A stretch of DNA of 64,000 bases from Reclinomonas americana ATCC 50394 (lineage: Eukaryota > Jakobida > Jakobea > Jakobida), in NCBI GenBank assembly GCA_048213135.1, contig PS015063.1, positions 44,281-108,280 of the forward strand. The letters are read 5' to 3'. The translations under genes were made by a program, and so were the position numbers. The number at the start of each line of letters is the position of its first letter. The first letter of the stretch is position 1. Positions 34,940-47,741 of this stretch are shown here, in pieces. Below the pieces are notes generated by a model. It was not told where the DNA came from, did no database searches, and saw nothing but the letters and a program-made list of their open reading frames with translations.

Positions 34940-37900
34940 ATGTCATCGGCTGCGAATGGCGATAGCGATGAGGCGCAAGTGCTGCGACGCGCCCTGGAAC
35001 GACTGGTTGATCGACTGCATGTTGCGTGCATGATGATTAAGCAGTCTCACACCCTGTCCTCTCCTCATCATCTTATCTCCCTGTCATCTCCCTCTCTCTC
35101 TTCCCCCCACAGATCTCCCTTCCCCACCGCGGCGCACCCGCCGTGCCCGCGACCGTCGGCACCACCGTGTCGCGCGAAGTCTACGGTACCAACCACCCCG
35201 TCTTTTCCATCGCCCTCCTCCTCCCCCTCACCCTCCTCCACCACAGTGACCTCAACAGAGACCCTGTCGATATCGGTACGTTTTTTTACTTTGTCTCCCT
35301 TCTCCACCACGCCTCGCCTCACCCTTTCCCTTTTCCAGGAACTGGTGGCCGCCGCCGACGCCGCCACCGATGCACACACCTAGTTTCGTGACTTCCCACC
35401 TGCGCACGCACTCACACCCCACTGACACCCCTCCCCCCCGCAGCAATCTGGCCTCAGTGCTGTCGCCCAAGCGCTCCCCGCCCTCCCGCAGCGTCGCGCG
35501 AGATCTCGCTGTTGGTTCACCGCCTTCTGCGGCCTCGGCATTGTCGCCAACAGCCGGCAGCGAGGTGTCGGACGTCTCCAGTGAGGAGTTTGGCTTGCTG
35601 CAAGAGGAGCGCGAGCGACTGGTGCGCGAGCGCGTGCGTCTGGCGGAGACACTGGAGAAGGTTGGTGCTGTCTCCTCTTTCTCTACTTCCCCTCATCCCC
35701 TTCCCCTCATCACCCTTCCCCCCCCCCCCNNNNNNNNNNNNNNNNNNNNNNNNNNNNNNNNNNNNNNNNNNNNNNNNNNNNNNNNNNNNNNNNNNNNNNN
35801 NNNNNNNNNNNNNNNNNNNNNNNNNNNNNNNNNNNNNNNNNNNNNNNNNNNNNNNNNNNNNNNNNNNNNNNNNNNNNNNNNNNNNNNNNNNNNNNNNNNN
35901 NNNNNNNNNNNNNNNNNNNNNNNNNNNNNNNNNNNNNNNNNNNNNNNNNNNNNNNNNNNNNNNNNNNNNNNNNNNNNNNNNNNNNNNNNNNNNNNNNNNN
36001 NNNNNNNNNNNNNNNNNNNNNNNNNNNNNNNNNNNNNNNNAGGCGCGCCTCACCAAGACGACGCAGTCGCTGGAGGTGATCACCGCCGAGCGCAGCCTGT
36101 ACGAGACACAGGCTCAGCTGGCGCAGGAGAAGTTGGTGGAGATGGAGAAGCGCATCGGCACGCTGACGAACGAGTTGGAGGTGTTGAAGGACGACGATAC
36201 GCAGCTGCGCGCCGAGCTGGAGCGGTCGCGCACCTCTGCCGACATGGCGAATGAGTTGTTGACGCAGGCGAAGCGGCAGGCCGAGGAGGAGTTGCATGCG
36301 GAGCGTGAGTTGCGGCGCACGGAGCGCGACGAGCTGGTGCAGCACTGCCGCACGCTGGAGCAGTCGCTGGTCGTGGTGCAGGGGGAGCGCGATCTGGCCA
36401 TCAAGTGCGCTCAGCGACCGGCCGCCGACGACGAGTACGTGGCGGTGCTGAAGGGCGACGTGGTACAGCGCGCCGCCGAGCTGCAGCGGCGCACCGACGA
36501 GGTGGAGGAGTTGCGCGGGCAGGTGTCGTCGCTGCGCATCGAGCGTGACGAGTTGCTGGCGCAGCGCGACGTGTTGAATGGAAGGCGTACCAACGACGCG
36601 CAACTGTTGCGCTCCGTGCGCGAGGAGCTGGCGGTGGCGAACGAGCAAGTGGNNNNNNNNNNNNNNNNNNNNCCACTCTCACGCAGCAGCTGGCCGAGGC
36701 GCAGCTGGCCGTGCAGCGCGCCAAAATCTCCACTGGCGAGGAGCTCAGCTCGGCGCAAGAAGAGGCCGCGGCCGCCGCTGCACGTGTGGCGCGCCTCGAG
36801 GCGCAGCTTGACGACGCGCTCAAGGCCAACAGCGGACTGGCAGCGGAGCGTGCGCAGGCCGCTGCCGAGGTGGCGCGAGTGNNNNNNNNNNNNNNNNNNN
36901 NNNNNNNNNNNNNNNNNNNNNNNNNNNNNNNNTACGCGTTGCTGCGCGAGGCGGAGGCGGAGCGTGAACGCGTGTCGCTGGAGCGCGCGACGGCAGTGCG
37001 TGCGCTGGAGGGCAGTCTGTCGGAGGCACGACTGGAGGTGGCCACCTTGCAGGAGCAGTTGGCTGCTGTGCAGGCGCGGCTGGAGGCTGTGAGTGCCGAG
37101 GCGCAGGCCGCCAAGGATGAAGTGCGTGTGGCAAATGAGTTGCCTACTGTTTCGACATTTTGGAGCTTACTCATATTCTTTTTTCGAAACTGGCATAGTG
37201 TGAAGGACTGCGCGCGCGACTGGAAGAGCAGCGCCGGCAGCTGAGCGAGCAAGTGTCTGTGCTCACCGAGGAATGCGGTCTGCTGCAAGTCAATGTGCGC
37301 AGCGTGCACACGCGCAACGAGCAACTCGAGCGCGACAAGTTGGCACTGGATGCCATGATCCGCGACCTGCAGCGACAGCTGTTCGAGGTCACGGTGGAGC
37401 GCGACGACTTGCGCAATCGACTGGCCGCCGCCGCCACAGGCGAGCATGCGGTGCGCGCCGAGTTGGAGGATCTCGTGTCGCAGTGGACCGTGTTGCTGGA
37501 GGAGCACACGTTGCTCATTCACACGGAGGAGACCACGCGCACGACGCTGACGCAAGTGACGGCGGATCTCGAGGCTCTCCGCCGCGACTTGGCGGCGCTG
37601 GAGAGCGAGAATGCGGACATGCGCGCACGCCTGGCCAAGTGCATGTGTCAGGGTCGCGATCTGGTGGCCTCGATTGCCGTCGATGTGTGGATGCCGTCGC
37701 ACGTCAAGCATCGCATCCGCGGCCTGAAATGTTGCGCCCTTTTGTGTGAGGAAAGGAAAGTGCTGACAATGATGGTTCCTTCTCACGCGCGATCTTGATT
37801 GGTGAGCAGTGCTGGACTCGCTGCGATCGCTAAAGGAACGCGCCTGCGAGCAAGAGCAGTTGTCGGCCTCGTTCGCGACGCACTTGCGGCTGACCACGGC

Positions 37901-38081
37901 GGCCAATGGCGAAAGCGCGCCGGCCGATGCGGCGATTGTTTCGGCCAACGATGTTGATGAGCAAGAAAAGGACAGCAAGACGTTGATGGCGCTGGGCATC
38001 GACAATGGCGGAGCCGTGCACATGGTACGGAGAGTCACGAAGGGTGGCAAGTCGTTCTGTGTGTTCAATCTCAAGTTTTGA
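34940..38081 (+). CDS. Long coiled-coil protein
   Basis: Starts at ATG 34940 (MSSAANGDSDEAQVLRRALE), donor GTTGCG at 35021. Small exons follow that join in phase: ISLPHRGAPA..., VTSTETLSIS, ELVAAADAATDAHTY (donor GTTTCG) and NLASVLSPKRSPPSRS.... From the exon at about 35440 and after the gap (35730-36040) comes a long heptad-rich Glu/Arg/Leu/Ala coiled coil (for example RTLEQSLVVVQGERDLA, RRTDEVEELRGQVSSLR), broken by 20-N and 51-N gaps. After an intron (donor GTGCGT, acceptor CATAG) it continues to HVKHRIRGLK. A last exon from a GTTGCG-donor intron (37731) carries LLDSLRSLKERACEQ and ends at TGA 38081. It is probably a structural or tethering protein; golgin-, kinesin-tail- or centrosome-like roles cannot be told apart. 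No motor domain is visible. Confidence 0.78.
35730..36040. other. Assembly gap (311 N) in the coiled-coil gene
   Basis: Follows a C-rich run in an intron. The right edge enters coding sequence (ARLTKTTQSLE). Two further small gaps in the same gene are at 36653-36672 and 36882-36932. Confidence 0.98.
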
Positions 38082-38117
38082 TGTGCTGCTCAGCGCTGGA
38101 AGTCACTGTTGGTGGCC

Positions 38118-41100
38118 ATGACAACGTGGACGGGCAAGAACGTCATTCTGCAAATCACTCGTTGCGCCTTGTCGTTGTCATTGCTGTCAACTCCTTTATC
38201 GACTCATCACGCTCCTCCGCAGCCTACACTCGTGTTGGCGAGCTGCAACACCGTGCCGTGCAAGAGGAGGGCCTTCCCGATTCGCACGCCAAAAACGTCC
38301 GTCTGCGCTGTGGCGACTCGCCGCTCTCCAAGGACCCCGACACCCTCCTCGGCGTGCTCGGACCGCTCTTTGGACAGGATTTGGCGGCGGTGCGATGCAC
38401 TTCTTTTCCTCGCCTTCTCTCTCGCTTTCTTGTCACATCGACTGACGTCTAGTGGCACTTGCAGTCGCTGGTCGAGGGTGCCGGCAAGCGCCACGAGAAA
38501 CTCGAGTCGGCGCCAGTGGTCAGCGTCACCACGCCGCTGAAGCCGGTGGCGCAGAGTTATTTGGACAATGTCGGTGTGGCCGACGCTGGCGAGGGACTCG
38601 ACCAAGTCAACGTGCCCGCTCCAGTGGCGGTGCAGTTGCCGAAGCACAGTCCCTACCACTTCCGCATCCGGTCCAAGAAGGCGCGCCGCCCCAACACGCC
38701 AGTCACCAACAACCTCGTTGCGTTGGAAACGAGGAAGGCGCTCTTTTCGTTGGTCGCCGAGACTCACTCATCGCGTGCGCAGTATCCGCTGGACCCCAAC
38801 TTCCGCGTGGAGCTGGTGAGCACAGTGATGACGGCCACCATGTATGACTTTTGCGGCAGCGTGAGCGTGATGCAGCGCTTTGTCAATCGCGGTACCGTGG
38901 CCGGTGGACGCTACCAGTACATTTTCCCGCGTCTCTCGCAGAGCATGACGCTCTGCCAGTTCACCCTGTTCGTCAACGATGCGGAGATGCAGACGACTGT
39001 GGAGCGCCAGTGCCAGCCGTGCGACGAGTTCGACAATGCGCCACCGTGCACCGAGATGGCCTCACTCATCACCAATCTCGACCAGGAGGTGTTGCTCATT
39101 GACTTGGGTGCACTGGAGCAGAACGATGAAGTTGCGCGAGAATGGTCGGGCGTGAAGAGGGGTGTTTGGTTGCTGACACGGCGGTGGTGATGGTGGTGGT
39201 GCGCAGGTCGAGGTGCAATTCACATTCACGATCGTGGCCTCGTACGATCTCAACTCGCAGTCCATGGTTCTTGCCGTGCCGCTGTCGCCGTTTGCGCCTT
39301 CTCGCTGGTTTGTATTTCACAAGTCTCCGAGATGTCGTGCCGCTCATCTCTCTTGTTGCAGGGGCGAGGCCGAGGATCTCCTCGATGTCATCTGGCACTC
39401 GACGCCCAGCATTGCGTCGGTGCAGTCGCCGACACATGCGCTCAAGTTGGACGTGCAGGAACATGAGGTGGCTGCTGCCGTTGCATGCTGTCTTCTTCAA
39501 CTCTTCCCTCACTTTTTTTATGTTGAAGACATTTGCGATTGGCGTCGGAGGCGAACCCGCACAGTCGTGGTTCGTGCTGGCCATGTGTGTGCCAGCGATT
39601 CCTTTCCCGCTGGTGACTGTCACTCGGCACCCGAACATTGCCGATCGTGACCGTCGTGCCAACACGCTCTGCGTGGCGCTCGGTGCGAGGAAGCGTCCTG
39701 TGCTTTTGTTCTCTTTCTAGATTACTGCTAACTGCTCGTTTCGTGTGCAGTCCCGCCCCCGGAGCTGGCGCCGACGGAAATCAATCAAGAGTTCATTTTC
39801 ATTGTCGACTGCAGTGGTTCGATGGAGGGCAAGCGCATTGCGTCTGCGCGCAAATCGCTGCTGCTGTTCATTCAGAGTCTGCTTCCCGACGTCCCATTCA
39901 ACATTGTCAAGTTGCGTTGTGTGTTACGGAGTGTGCGGTCATGTATCATCTGAGCACTCATGCAAATGCGCGCGTGTGCGCAGGTTCGGCACCAACTTGC
40001 AGTTCTTGTGGCCCGAGTCGCGCCGCAACTCGGAGGAGAACATCCAGCAGGCCCGCGATTTTGTGAAGCGCTTGCAGGCCGACATGATGGGCACGCATTT
40101 GGCGCCTGTGCTGCAGCGGATTGTTGCCACTCCGGTTCGCTAGCGCCACTGTGCCTATCTGTGTGACGTGTTGGTTGTTTACCATTGTTGTCTTGCGCCT
40201 CTCGCAGGTGGCTCCTGCGTATAGCCGCTCCGTGTTCCTGCTCACCGACGGTCTGGTGAAGAACAAGAGCGAATGCCTCGATCTCGGTGCGTGTTGTTCG
40301 CGAGTCCTCGCATTCCTGTGCGAGGTGCTGTATTCTCACCCGACTCTCGCTGCAGCTCGCCAGTCGGTGCCGTCCACCCGCATCTTCTCTGTCGGCATTG
40401 GCGAGGAGGTCGATACGCATTTGGTGGTGGAAATGGTGCGTTTGCTCGTAGGTCGCTGCTTTCCGAGCATCATTTTGTCCTGACGAGTCCGCTTGCAGTC
40501 GCGCTTGACGAGCGGACAGCATTGCTTTGTGGATCTCGACGACGACGACACGGACGTTCTCGTCAACGTGATCCTGCGTCAACTCTCGGGTTTCGTGTGC
40601 TCATCTAGCTTCCCATATGGTGTCGTTCTCCTTGCTCATGAGGTGTCGATGCGCAGCCGCCCAGGTGTCGAGTCTGGTCAACGTGTCTGTGGAGTTCAGC
40701 TCGAATCGTGTGCAGCCGCACTTTACTGCCGCGCCTCCGCTCTACGTGGGCTCCGTTACTCTCCTCTTTGCCTCGAGCTTCATCATGAGCGAGCCGGCAC
40801 GTGTGTCGGTGCACTTTGACAGCGGTGGGTTGGAGAGGTGGTTTTCCTTCACGGCGGTTTCGATTCTCACTATAATTGTGCAGGTGGTGTGGCCCATCGC
40901 GCGGACTGCCGTGTGTCGCTGCTCGACGCCAAAGCCCTCGATCATCAGCACTACCTCAGCGCACAGCAGCGCGTGCGCGATCTGGAGACGGCTGGAGCGT
41001 GAGTCATGAGTCGATCGTGTGTCATCCCAACTCGCATCGCTGATCACTGTTCCGTTGACAGGTCGCCCGAAGAAGTGCTCGCCTGGGCCTTCCCCTTCTC

Positions 41101-42025
41101 CATCCCGTCGTCGCAGACGTGCCTGGTGGTGGCACCTGTTCGGGCGCAAGCTGGTTTGTTGTGATGATGGCAGTGTTACGTGCGCTATTTCAATGACAAA
41201 TATCGTGTGCAGATCTCTCGATGAAGCGCTCCGTTCTGCTCAAGTCTGTTGTCGAATGCGATAAGCGGTGCGCGTGTGTGCTTTCTCTTCAGTGTCGGAT
41301 AGCTGCAGCGCTCATTCTTTCGTGACCACGCAGCTCGAAGAAGCGTACCGTTCCGCAAGCCGTGCAGCAAGCTGCCTCTCCTCTGTCGGTTCGTCCGTCA
41401 CACTGGGAGAGTGAGAGAGAGAGAGCGTGCACGCACATAAGCATGACAGAAAGTGCTCCGTATCGTGTCAACTCACAACCCTTGTTCCTCCTATTGGTTA
41501 CAGTCTGCTGCAATTGCCCGCCGCGCTGCAGAAACCAGCGCCCCGGTGCCAGCAGAGAGCTCCTCGGAGAACCTCTTGAATCGCTTGCTCAGCGGTCAGA
41601 GTGTGCAGGGTCTGTGGACAGATCGGTCGGCCTTGTTGGCGTTGCTGCCGCAGAGGAGCGAGCAAGAGGTGCTGTGTGGTGTTCACAGTGCATTGTCGGA
41701 GCAGTTGGGTTGCTCATTCATTCTTGCAGCTCGTTTCCATGGGCTTGGAGGCTGGCGTGACGCACGCCGGAGTCTGGTTCACGTGCCTGGCCATGGCGGT
41801 CCTCGAGGTGAGTGCCGATCATGGCAGTGGTGATCGTGCATTGTTGACACTCACTGCACTTGTCGATAGTCCCACTTTGTGGAGCAATACAACTCGTGGA
41901 AGCTGATTGCCAACAAGAGTGCGCGTGAGGTGGCCCGTATTGTGGGCTCACGTCGCGCGCTGCTCGACGCCATGCACGCGGCCCGACAGGCGGTGCTCGT
42001 GGCATCGGTGCACTCCGAGTACTGA
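38118..42025 (+). CDS. VIT-like + von Willebrand A domain protein (VWA5-like)
   Basis: ATG at 38118 (MTTWTGKNVILQIT), donor GTTGCG at 38161; next exon PYTRVGELQHRAVQE.... A large exon (about 38454-39130) holds LDPNFRVELVSTVMTATMYD. The vWA domain follows over several exons: MIDAS DCSGSMEG (DxSxS), FNIVKFGTN, the MGTHLAPV threonine, FLLTDG (third MIDAS aspartate), then STRIFSVGIGEEVDTHLVVE. After it come beta-rich exons (VSVEFSSNRVQPHFTA), EEVLAWAFPFSIP, a Ser/Ala linker, and the family-like C-terminal segment SAREVARIVGSRRALLDAMH ending HSEY-TGA (42023-42025). About 15 exons, with GTTGCG donors at 38161, 39131 and 39911. The segment 39525-39670 is uncertain. The layout matches VIT/vWA proteins such as VWA5A and inter-alpha-trypsin inhibitor heavy-chain relatives. 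A cytosolic role is likely because I see no signal peptide. Confidence 0.82.
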
Positions 42026-42756
42026 TCACGGAAAAGGAGAGGGAGAGAGCGAGAGAGAGGAAAGGAGAGATAGATGGATTTTTATGTGCACGCGATTCAT
42101 TTTGAGTGATTCGTCGTCATTGTATTTACTGCGCAAGGAGAGGGGAGAGAGAGAGATGTGTGATTATTATGTGCACGTGATTCAGTTACGTGAATGGTTG
42201 CCGGGGATGGAAAGGAGAGAGAGAGAGAAGGATGCCGCATACGTGCACGTGATGCGTTGTGATTCGTTGTCATTGTACACGGGGACACATTGATCGGGGA
42301 AAGGGAGGCGGAAGACTTTGACAGGTGATTTTAATGTGAAGGCAATGCACTGTGATTCGTCGTCGACATGCTGATCATGGAAAGTGAGAAGGGGAGACTG
42401 ACCAGGGAAGGGAGGCGGAAGACATTGACAGGTGATTTTAATGTGTATGCGATTCACTGTGATTCATCGTCGACATGCCGGTCACGGAAAGGAAAAGGGG
42501 AGAGAGATAGATGCGAATAGATGAGGTTTAATGCGCGCGTGGGTCGTGAGTGTGCTTGGTAGCAGGGGACAGAAACGAGAGAGAAGCAGATGGGCGAATG
42601 TCATTTGCGCGCACGCATGCACTGTGATCGTTACGAGACACGCTGCTGATCAGGGGAATGAGAGGGAGAGAGAGAGAAGCTGGATGACAAAGTGCACACG
42701 ATTCATTTGTGTAATTTTGCACTAAACACATGTACCTTGGTGGATTCTCCTGGCTG
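42026..42756. repeat. Degenerate tandem repeats between convergent genes
   Basis: About 730 bp of repeated ~90-130 bp blocks mixing gggaaaggagagagagagat-like, gtgcacgtgattcattttga-like and gattcgtcgtcgacatgctg-like segments, five or more degenerate copies. No coding signal. Confidence 0.65.
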
Positions 42757-45700
42757 CTACGGAGCGATCCAGCCGGCGAACTTGGCGACATAATACGGCA
42801 ACAACCAGGCTGCGGGAGTCACCTTGTCGCCACCGCTGCCCTGCTGCAACTCGCGCGACGAGCAGTTCCACCACAGACAGCCGCGCTCGTCCGGATAGAA
42901 GCCCGTCTCGCTGGCGGGTGAGTCCTCGCGGTATTTGAACGGATCCGGCACAAAGTCGATGCGCTTCGAGTTGTCGGTGCTCCAAGAGACCAGCGACATA
43001 CTCCAGCGGCTGTTTGGGAAAGGGGAGAAGTCGGCAAGGGGAAAGGAGTTGGCATAGGAGACATGAAGAAGAGGGAAGTGGGAGGAAGACAGCGAACGAG
43101 TGCGTGAAGCATCAGAGAGGGGGGGAGAGAGAGAGAGGAGGGAGCGATAGAGTGTATGTGACACGAGGCAGCATCAGAGAGGGAGACAGGGCGAATGAAT
43201 GAGAGAGAGAGAGAGACAGACAGACAGTCAGACAGAAAGAAAGAAAGAAAGAGTGACAGAAAGAAGAACGAGAGAAAGAAAGAGCAAGAAAGAGAACAAG
43301 AAAGTGAGCAAGGAATAGGGAAAGAAAAAGAGAAAGAGAGATAGAGAGACAGACAGCAAGTCACACACTCAGAAAGGGAGCGAGTGAGACGCGGAGAGAA
43401 AGAGAGAGACAGACAAACAGTAAGAAAATGAGAAAAGAGACAGAAAGAAGAACGAGAAAAACAAAGAGAACAAGAAAGTGAGCAAGGAATAGAGAAGGAG
43501 AGAGAAAGAAAGAGAGACAGAAAGTGAACGAGGGAATGAAAGACAGAGACAGAGAAATAGAACAGAGTAAGGGAGATAAAGGAAGTGACGGATACACTTG
43601 TACTCTTTCTCATTCAGTCTCTCTCTCCCTCTCTGGTGTGTTGAGAAAGTTGCAAAAAACAACTTTGTTCTCTCACAGTGAGAGCCTTGCATACGTTGTG
43701 CTGCATAACACAGCGACACAATGGAAAGCGAGAGCCACAGAAAACCGCATGAGAGAGCAGCTCCCAGATGTCGAGCGAAACGTGCAGCAGCAGATGTCGA
43801 GTGAAACATGCATGTGGCAGGAGCAAAGAGACAAACAGGGAGTTATTAAGAGCATGGAAAGCACGAACGCAGAGCAACCCACACTCTCCCACCATTGCCA
43901 CCGCTCTTCCCTGCTTCCCTGACCGCCACTTACCGCAACAAATGAACCGAGTAGCGCACGGCGCGATCCATGACCGTGGCGTCGGGAACTGCCCCAGCCC
44001 GCTGCAGCAGCATGTACGTCATCAGAGTCCACAGCGACTGGCGCTCGTCGCGAATGATTGCCAGCGAGCGAATCATGCCGAGCAAATATGTCTGCGACAC
44101 AAAAGGGATAGTGAGCACGTCACAGACTGTCTGCCGCAGACTGCTCATCGACTCACCGACTGGGCATCGTTGGGAGCATTGTCTGTGCGAGCACTCAAAT
44201 CTCAACACAGTGATATTGCGCGCGTGCCACTTCATAGTTTTCACGCAACTGGCGAATCCGAACACTGCCAGCGACAGCCATTCCAGCTCGTCGTCCGACG
44301 AATTCAAATCGCTCGGCATGGTGACGTGCACGTTGAGCATGTTGATGCCGTACTGATGCTGCGAGTACAGATTTTGGAAGGCGTCCTGCGTGCACCAGAA
44401 TGTCGTGAGAGGAAGGCGGCAACTGGAGAGCGGTGCAACAGGCCTCACCATGAATGTGGAGTTGCCGGTGAGTTTGTACGTCTCCAACAGGTAGCCCAAC
44501 ATCTGCAGTGAGTTCAAGCCGCGCTCGCTGTACCACTTTGGATCGCCTGCGACAGAGGTAAGTTGGTATCACAAAAAAATAGAGAAGCACAGTGGCGCAT
44601 ACCGTTCATGTCGTTCGGGTTCCAAACGCCCCATTCAGTGTGCTTGCCAGTGACATCTGTGCACATTGTAAGCAACTCACAAGCACGTGCGCGCGGGCCA
44701 ATACTATCGGCAAACCAATCAGATAGTACTGCGCACAAAAGCGGGGGTGAGACGCCTTCTGGCCACTTCACATTCGTACAAATTCTGCGACGCAACGTTG
44801 TTGCGGACAATGTATGTGATCATGTCGACAATGTGCTGACGAGCTGCATCGCGATCGGCGCTCGGCGTGGTGATCAGCTCGTAGTACATGACAGAACCGA
44901 AGATGTGACCGACCACCTGTTACACGAGTGTCTGTCAGTGACTGAACGATAAAGCGATTCAACCCGCAGCACACAGACCTCGTCCGTGCTGGCATCGCCC
45001 TTCCACATCCATCCGCTTTCCGCGGTGGAGTTGTGCCAGGTGGGTCCTGGGCCGCAGCCGGCATCGCCCACGTGGCAGAATGAACGCGCTGGGAGTCCGG
45101 TGACGCCCGTGATTGACACTGCGAGGCGGGTGTGAGGCAAGTAAAAGGCGGTGAGAGGGGAGATGAAGCGTCGACGAGAAAGGATATAGGAAACAAGAAG
45201 TGGGGATAACAAGAGTGTGATGCAATAGCAAGGGATGAACGGGCTGGGAGAGAGGGAAATCGTACGCACGGAGGCGATTGAGAGCGCGCATGGCGTTGGT
45301 GGCGCGCGTCAGGGCGTCGGCTCGCTCGCCAGCCGACGATGCCGTGGCGTACCTGTGATACGCAGTGAGGAAATGTCGCTAACAGATGTGGAGACGACTA
45401 TCGTACCGCATGGCCTCGGCAGCAATGTACAGCGATGTCCACTGCACGAAAGGAGAGAAGGGTAAGATGATGATTACAAGTAGAAGAGAAAATGTGCAAC
45501 GTAGTGCGACTCAACCAGTCCGTCGTTATCTGCGTGACAAGCAAGGTTACAAGAGCAGATTCAGTCACGAGCTAGGAGAGAAAAGATGCTCACCATTGGG
45601 GTCGGGGGTGCACGTCGACTCGACGCCCCACTTGGACAGCGAGCAGGGAGAAATGAGACCGTATCTGTGGATTCACAACGAGTGAGCACGAGGAACGGAA

Positions 45701-47741
45701 GCGAGTTGGAAGAAGTGGCTTCGCGCACCGTGCCACCAGCAGAGTCTCGTAGTGCGCGGCCTTTTGTGCCAGGGTCATCGACGAGAACGTGATTTGCGAC
45801 AGGCCAGTGGCCACAGCGACAAAGACATCGCTGAAAACACAGTCTGTGAGTTCGCATCATTCCCCATCCCTTACGTGAGAAAACAGCCACACTCACGTCG
45901 CCGAACTCGTCACCGACAGAACCGAATCGTTGGGCAGGTAGCGCGGACCCTGGAAGTAGTTCCAGCATGTGGTCGGCACATCGCTGAGCACCGGAGCCTC
46001 CACGTCGGCATCATCGATACCCGGCGCCAGATCGCCGTAGCAGTAGGTGGGGTCGACGTGCCACAACACGACGCCCATGTTTGTGCCCATGAACATGCCG
46101 TACGACTTGTTCCATGCCAGCGAGTTGATGTTGGCGTACGGCAGGCTGGCGGAGGGATGAGCAGGGAGAGAGAGCAAAGAGAGTAGAGACATAAACACAC
46201 ACCCGTTTTCACCACCGATGCGCTGGTAGTGCAAGTCGGGGTGCTGCACGCTGATGCTCCAGCTGTTCGCGATCCAGAGGCGACCGTTGCTGTCGAACTC
46301 TGTCGACGAGAAAATGAGAGAGAGAGAGAGAAGATAACAAAAACGCGGGCGGTGAACACACCAAGAGCAGTGACGGGTTGGTCGATCAGCGAGCCCACCC
46401 AGTCGTGGCGCCAGACCTGTGTGGTTAGAAAATGAGGGCAAAAAGGGCAACAGAAGGTAGAGCTCTCAGGAAAGCCTCCCCCAACAGGAGCGAGCGAGAG
46501 GGAGAACAGCACACCAGGAAAAAATAAAAGAGCCCTCTCCCGCCTCTCCCTATCTCACTTCCCCCATTCACGCAACATTCTGATCCACACTCCCAATGGT
46601 GCGCCACACAGCCTGCGACGATCCGGCCGCTAGCGTCCGCGTGGCCTCGTCAAACGCCACCGCAGTCACCGGCGGCGTGTAGGGCACGGCCGCCACTCGG
46701 TTCACCGAGAGCGTGTCAATGGAGGCGGCCATCAAACCCGCCCCGCACGCAATGTACGCCGTGCGCGACGACTCCGCCACCGCCACATCATTCACCGTGC
46801 CGAGACTGGCCGACTGGCACCGCGCCGACGACGCACTCGTGCCAGTGACCGTGCTCTGGCACACCTGTGTCGCAGAGGCGTACACCAGCGTGACCGAGGA
46901 GCCACCGCCGATCGACAGCAAAGCGATGCGTGAGGAGGCGTCCACCGACACGCCCATTTGTGTGTCGATGCGGGTGGCAGAGGACGAGCTGGTGGCTGTG
47001 GTGGGGAGGGAAAAAAAGGGAGAAGGAGGGAGAGAAAGGAAAAGGAGAGGGAGAGAAAGGGAATTGGAGAGGGAGGGAGGGGGAAAAGGAGAGGGAGGGA
47101 GGGGGAAAAGGAGAGGGAGGAAGGGGGAAAAGGAGAAGGAGAAGGTGGGAGGCGAGAGAGGGAAAAGAAGAGGAAAATGAAAGGAGAGAATGAGCCGGGG
47201 AGAGAGAGATCGAGAGAAGAAGAAGAGGAAAACGGCAGCAGGAGAAAACACAGAGGGAGGGATGAGACAGGCAGAGAATAGAGTCGCGGAAAGAAGAACG
47301 AAGGAACACAAGGGCATAATGAAGGTGAAGAGTATAGCGAGGGAGAGAGATGTGAGAGAAACAAGGAGAGAGATGGAAGAGGACACATAGAAGGATGAGA
47401 AAGAGGGAATAGGAAGAGGAAAGCATGGAGACAGAAGATAAAGAATGACAGAAAAAGAGACGGAGAAACAAAAAGAGAGGGAAGAGAAAGAAGACAGACA
47501 ATGAGTGGCGCATCGAGGAGCTTAGTGAGAGGGGAGGCAAAGCAGCGTACGCAACGCAGCACATAGATGCGCGATCGAGTGAGCAAGAAGAGCGAGGTGG
47601 AGGTGGAGGAGGCGACGACTTGTCGCGCATTGTCGCCGCCGAGATCGATCTGCGGCCAGTCGGCAGTCTGCGCCTGGAGGCCGATAAAGGTGGAGCGGGT
47701 GGCGGAGACTTGTTGGAAGGGCGTGTCGCGGATGGGAAGGG
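42757..47741 (-). CDS. Beta-propeller plus alpha-helical domain protein, probably secreted (5' end missing)
   Basis: The N-terminal part (exons 47556-47741, 46577-46995, then about 46363-46421 and onward) is propeller-like: repeated hydrophobic strands ending in IYVLR, AVWRTIGSVDQN, DSNGRLWIANSW, NKSYGMFMGTNMGVVLWHV. From about 45900 it becomes helical: TLAQKAAHYETLLVAR, DNDGLWTSLYIAAEAMR, RATNAMRALNRLR, SGWMWKGDASTDEVVGHIFG, KHTEWGVWNPNDMNG, WYSERGLNSLQMLGYLLETY, YSQHQYGINMLNVHVTMP, and the last exons about 43933-44091 and 42757-43014, ending AGWIAP-TAG. Conserved Trp/Asp/Glu residues and many Cys suggest an extracellular glycan-related or structural domain, but no enzyme class is certain. 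One exon (45516-45529) is only 14 nt. GTTGCG donors are at 47550, 46571 and 44791. The start codon and signal peptide lie in or beyond the 20-N gap at 47774. Confidence 0.7.
43190..43600. repeat. GA/GAAA-rich intron sequence
   Basis: A large intron of the propeller/helical gene made of imperfect gagaaagaaagagaga- and agacagacag-like repeats. Confidence 0.8.
47010..47550. repeat. GA-rich intron with ~26-bp tandem units
   Basis: Intron between propeller exons 46577-46995 and 47556-47741. At 47060-47140 a ggaggggggaaaaggagagg-like block repeats three times; the remainder is irregular GA. Confidence 0.75.
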
